NCBI RefSeq assembly: GCF_001437285.1
Contig: NZ_JQBF01000004.1
Coordinates: 124,001 to 188,000, forward strand
Source: Pediococcus pentosaceus
GTDB taxonomy: Bacteria; Bacillota; Bacilli; Lactobacillales; Lactobacillaceae
Length of the DNA stretch: 64,000 nt
Direction: 5' to 3'
Part shown: positions 61,350 through 64,000 of the stretch, piece after piece
How the letters are laid out: every line of letters begins with the position of its first letter
Position numbering within the stretch: the first letter of the stretch is position 1
Program-made: the position numbers and the translations under genes
The notes under the pieces: model-generated
Database searches by the model: none
Told to the model about the DNA's origin: nothing
Seen by the model: the letters and a program-made list of their open reading frames with translations, nothing else

Positions 61350-62321
61350 CTAAACTTGAGCTGCGGTAATAATTGCTACTTTATAGACATCTTCTTCACT
61401 AGCTCCACGAGATAAATCGGAAACCGGTGCATTAAGTCCTTGCAAGATTGGGCCAATTGCTTCAAAACCGCCTAGACGTTGAGCAATCTTATAACCAATG
61501 TTTCCAGACTGAAGTTCAGGGAAGATAAAAACGTTCGCATGTCCTGCAATTTCCGAATCTGGAGCCTTACTTGCTCCAACAGCTGGAACAAAGGCTGCAT
61601 CAAACTGAAGTTCACCATCATATGGGGTCTTTGGATCACGTTCTTGGGCAACCTTAGTAGCTTCGCGAACTTTATCTACCATTGGTCCAGCCGCTGAGCC
61701 TTTAGTTGAAAAGCTTAACATTGCAACCTTAGGGTCGATGTCAAATAGGCGAGCAGTTTCTGCACTTTGAATCGCAATTTCAGCCAATGTTTCTGCATCG
61801 GGATCAATATTAATAGCTGCATCCCCAAAGACATAGCGTTCATTTTCGCGTTGCATGATAAATGCTCCACTAATTCGACGCATTCCTGGTTTAGTCTTGA
61901 TAATTTGAAGAGCGGGGCGAACTGTATCACCAGTAGCATGAACTGCTCCAGATACCATGGCATCCGCCTTGCCTAAGTAAACTAGCATAGTTCCGAAGTA
62001 ATTTACATCTTTGAGCATTTCGATAACCTGTTCTTCGGTATTTTTACCCTTACGACGTTCAACTAACTTATCAATCATTTCCTTTTGATCGGCTTCCGGA
62101 TATTGGCTCGGATCAATAATTTGCACATTTTCAAGGTTTAATCCATGCTTTTCAGCAGTAGCTTTAATATCAGCTTCCACTCCGAGTAAGATTGATTGAA
62201 CTAAGCCATCATCAGCTAATCGAATAGCGGCAGCTAAAACTCGAACATCTTCACCTTCGGGAAATACAACTGTTCTATTTTGGCCCTTAATTTTTGACTT
62301 CAAACCTTCAAATAAATCCAT
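61350..62321 (-). CDS. pta: Phosphate acetyltransferase
   Basis: This 323-residue enzyme interconverts acetyl phosphate and acetyl-CoA. The family core PGMRRISGAFIM, FGDAAINIDPDAETLAEIA, and MLSFSTKGSA with the C-terminal ANVFIFPELQSGNIGYKIAQRLGG are all present. Length matches the short (single-domain) Pta. It lies 3 bases behind ackA, with GGGGGA inside the end of ackA serving as ribosome binding site. In heterolactic organisms it links acetyl phosphate from Xpk to ethanol formation. Confidence 0.94.
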   Translation of the reverse strand: MDLFEGLKSKIKGQNRTVVFPEGEDVRVLAAAIRLADDGLVQSILLGVEADIKATAEKHGLNLENVQIIDPSQYPEADQKEMIDKLVERRKGKNTEEQVIEMLKDVNYFGTMLVYLGKADAMVSGAVHATGDTVRPALQIIKTKPGMRRISGAFIMQRENERYVFGDAAINIDPDAETLAEIAIQSAETARLFDIDPKVAMLSFSTKGSAAGPMVDKVREATKVAQERDPKTPYDGELQFDAAFVPAVGASKAPDSEIAGHANVFIFPELQSGNIGYKIAQRLGGFEAIGPILQGLNAPVSDLSRGASEEDVYKVAIITAAQV

Positions 62322-62324
62322 GAG

Positions 62325-63524
62325 TTAGTCCCCCATTTTCTTAAACTTTTCAACATCGCGAGCAATCGCTAATTCTTCATCAGTTGGAATTACCATGACT
62401 TGGACAGCCGAGTCTTCCGCACTAATGAAACGTTCTCCACGTTTTTCATTAAGCGCTTGGTCAAGTTTAACATTGAAAATTCCTAATTTAGAAGTAATTT
62501 TTTCACGCATTGGAACACTATTTTCACCAATTCCTGCTGTAAATACAATTCCATCTAAACCACCCATTTCAGTTGCATAGGAACCAATGTATTTCACAAT
62601 ATTATTAACAAAAATATCGATGGCCATTTGTGCACGATGTTCACCTTTTTCAGCGGCATCAATTATATCACGCAAATCAGGTGACATTCCTGATAGTCCT
62701 AGCAAACCAGACTTCTTATTCAAAATAGTTAAGATGTCTTCCGGATTAGTAATATTAAGTTTTTGCATTAAGTAAACTACTAAAGAGGCATCAATATCAC
62801 CAGAACGGGTTGCCATAGTAATCCCTGCTAGAGGTGTAAAGCCCATTGATGTATCAAATGATTTTCCATCCTTGATAGCTGTAATTGAACTACCAGCCCC
62901 TAAATGTAAGGTGATAATTTTTAGTTCTTCTAATGGCTTGCCCATCATCTTAGCCGCACGATCTGCTACATATTGATGACTAGTACCATGAGCACCGTAT
63001 TTACGAGCCCCATATTTTTCATAGTATTCATAAGGAATACTGTAAAGATAATTTTTTTCAGGTAGCGTTTCATGGAAAGATGTATCAAAAACTGCCACAC
63101 TAGTGATATCTGGTAAAACCTTCTTGAAAGCACGAATTCCTGTTGCGTTGGCTGGATTATGCAAAGGCGCATATTCTTTTAAGTCTTCAATTTGCTTTAA
63201 GACTTTGTCATCAATTAAAGCAGAATCTTGGAAAATTTCTCCACCCGCAACTACTCGGTGTCCTACACCGGTAATTTCACTGTAATCCTTAATAATGTCT
63301 AATTTTAATAGCTCTTTTAAGAGTAAATTAACTGCTTCTTCATGATTTTTAATTGGTTGGTCAATTTCAACTTTTTTACCATCAGTGGTCTTAATCGTGA
63401 AGTTTGATCCTGGAATACCGATCCGATCGACAGTTCCTGATGAAATAACCCTTTCTTCCGGCATTTCAAATAATTTAAACTTAAGGGTTGAGCTTCCCGC
63501 ATTGATTGCAATTGTCTTTTCCAA
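62325..63524 (-). CDS. ackA: Acetate kinase
   Basis: This 399-residue enzyme makes ATP and acetate from acetyl phosphate. Motifs are INAGSSTLKFKLF near the N-terminus, VFDTSFHETLP, HLGAGSSI and FTAGIGENS. It starts at TTG with GAAGGGG upstream. It is the first gene of the ackA-pta operon. The promoter at 63720-63748 with a cre-like site implies a leader of nearly 200 bases. The reversed order ackA-pta, together in one operon, is unlike the separate genes common in Bacillus. Confidence 0.94.
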   Translation of the reverse strand: MEKTIAINAGSSTLKFKLFEMPEERVISSGTVDRIGIPGSNFTIKTTDGKKVEIDQPIKNHEEAVNLLLKELLKLDIIKDYSEITGVGHRVVAGGEIFQDSALIDDKVLKQIEDLKEYAPLHNPANATGIRAFKKVLPDITSVAVFDTSFHETLPEKNYLYSIPYEYYEKYGARKYGAHGTSHQYVADRAAKMMGKPLEELKIITLHLGAGSSITAIKDGKSFDTSMGFTPLAGITMATRSGDIDASLVVYLMQKLNITNPEDILTILNKKSGLLGLSGMSPDLRDIIDAAEKGEHRAQMAIDIFVNNIVKYIGSYATEMGGLDGIVFTAGIGENSVPMREKITSKLGIFNVKLDQALNEKRGERFISAEDSAVQVMVIPTDEELAIARDVEKFKKMGD

Positions 63525-63719
63525 CTTAAATAGCCCCTTCTCTCATAATAATAGCTTATTGTAACGTATTATCCGTTTGTAAGCTTGTAAAATTCATCGT
63601 TAGAATTTTTAAATATTATTATTTATTGATATTTCAATGTATTTTGGTTTTAAAATGTCGTAAAAACTTTTTTTAAGCGTGACGTTTTAGCTTCAATTAT
63701 CCCACCAACATACTATTTC

Positions 63720-63748
63720 ATAATATCTCTTTGCGTAAACGTTTTCAA
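63720..63748 (-). promoter_or_regulatory. ackA-pta promoter overlapped by a cre-like site
   Basis: TTGAAA (63748-63743) and TATTAT (63725-63720) with a 17-base spacer on the minus strand. The dyad CGTAAACGTTTTCA (63734-63747, 13 of 14 match to cre) overlaps the -35. The 302-base gap to ackA (63525-63826) also holds an imperfect hairpin (AAAACGTC/GACATTTT) in the leader near 63650-63690 and the nagB terminator; otherwise I see nothing in it. Confidence 0.65.
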
Positions 63749-63785
63749 CTATCGACAAATTTTACATTTTGACTGCAATAAAAAA

Positions 63786-63814
63786 AGCCTAACACAAAGA
63801 CTTTATGTTAGGCT
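63786..63814 (-). terminator. Intrinsic terminator of nagB
   Basis: On the minus strand AGCCTAACA pairs with TGTTAGGCT and is followed by TTTTT. Confidence 0.85.
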
Positions 63815-63826
63815 GAATATTTTAAA

Positions 63827-64000
63827 TTATTTGTTTGAAAGCTTGCTAGCAGCTGCTTCATCAATAATAACAGTAACGTTATCATGGTTTTGAAGAACAC
63901 TAGCTGGTAAGTCAGTTGTGACAGGACCTTCGATCATACCTTTGATTGCATCAGCTTTGTCTTCGCCGTAAGCTTCGATCAAAATATGCTTACTCTTCAT
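63827..64000 (-). CDS. nagB: Glucosamine-6-phosphate deaminase, C-terminal part
   Basis: The frame is open at the right edge and ends at 63827. The last 57 residues read [17 protein letters not shown], then [29 protein letters not shown], the standard C-terminus of NagB in low-GC bacteria. NagB converts glucosamine 6-phosphate to fructose 6-phosphate and ammonia. The catalytic N-terminal part lies outside the window. It has its own terminator and is upstream of ackA in the same direction. Confidence 0.85.
   Translation of the reverse strand: MKSKHILIEAYGEDKADAIKGMIEGPVTTDLPASVLQNHDNVTVIIDEAAASKLSNK

Noticed and set aside
1-64000. Mobile elements, CRISPR arrays, rRNA and tRNA genes
   Set aside because: No transposase, integrase, spaced direct-repeat array or recognisable tRNA/rRNA segment was seen. 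tRNA absence rests on reading by eye and should be confirmed with tRNAscan.

Overview
The window comes from a low-GC Gram-positive bacterium, most likely a heterofermentative lactic acid bacterium of the Lactobacillaceae. The evidence is a full-length xylulose-5-phosphate/fructose-6-phosphate phosphoketolase, an ackA-pta pair, PepX- and PepI-type proline peptidases, an Opp oligopeptide transporter, LtaS, many TTG/GTG starts behind GGAGG-like ribosome binding sites, and CcpA (cre)-like operators. I do not assign a genus. I found no insertion sequence, prophage, CRISPR array, rRNA or tRNA. It reads as core chromosome.

Layout. 1-12.5 kb: tail of a membrane protein, a histidine phosphatase, the oppABCDF operon (minus strand), hflX, a MerR regulator with a textbook 19-bp-spacer operator plus a GNAT enzyme, and an amino-acid (Gln/Glu-type) ABC importer. 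12.6-19 kb: a minus-strand run of a two-TM protein, a Ser/Asp-rich anchored protein, a Zur-like regulator and a guanylate-kinase-like enzyme. Then come a 58-aa HicB-like protein, a Nudix hydrolase, an amino-acid permease and a purine permease. 19-32 kb: pepX (interrupted by a one-base frameshift at the catalytic serine), pepI, an aldo/keto reductase, an ABC-F ATPase, a VOC protein, map, degV, trxA, terC, a CorA-like protein with an atypical GQN motif, and a GNAT-yibE-yibF operon. 32-46 kb: ltaS, an FNR-type flavoprotein, a nucleoside hydrolase, a Na+/H+ antiporter, a hydrolase, an XRE/methyltransferase pair, DedA, an L,D-transpeptidase cluster, a beta-hydroxyacid dehydrogenase, usp and an RluD-type synthase. 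46-64 kb: xpk with a GntR/UTRA regulator, ybaK, DUF-type proteins, an aldo/keto reductase, a CNNM/CBS protein, a HAD phosphatase, nrdI, two tandem Tyr-phosphatase-like genes, an ASCH protein, YihY, an MFS transporter, perR, pta-ackA, and the C-terminal part of nagB.

The genes fit a peptide- and sugar-dependent lifestyle. Opp and the amino-acid importer bring in peptides and amino acids, PepX/PepI/Map process them, and Xpk makes acetyl phosphate that Pta/AckA handle. cre-like sites at the xpk, ackA, ASCH and hflX promoters suggest shared carbon-catabolite control. PerR, Zur, thioredoxin and FNR cover redox and metal balance.

The most unusual signals are non-coding. (1) A compact transcription unit between the two phosphatase paralogues (about 56806-56930) has its own promoter, a 9-bp hairpin, two exposed C-rich anti-Shine-Dalgarno motifs and a terminator, and looks like a trans-acting sRNA. 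(2) A four-armed structured element lies between the methyltransferase and dedA (41188-41327), with a promoter and terminator for a minus-strand RNA of about 200 nt. (3) A structured element lies upstream of usp (44581-44700) and shares an octamer in a hairpin with the second.
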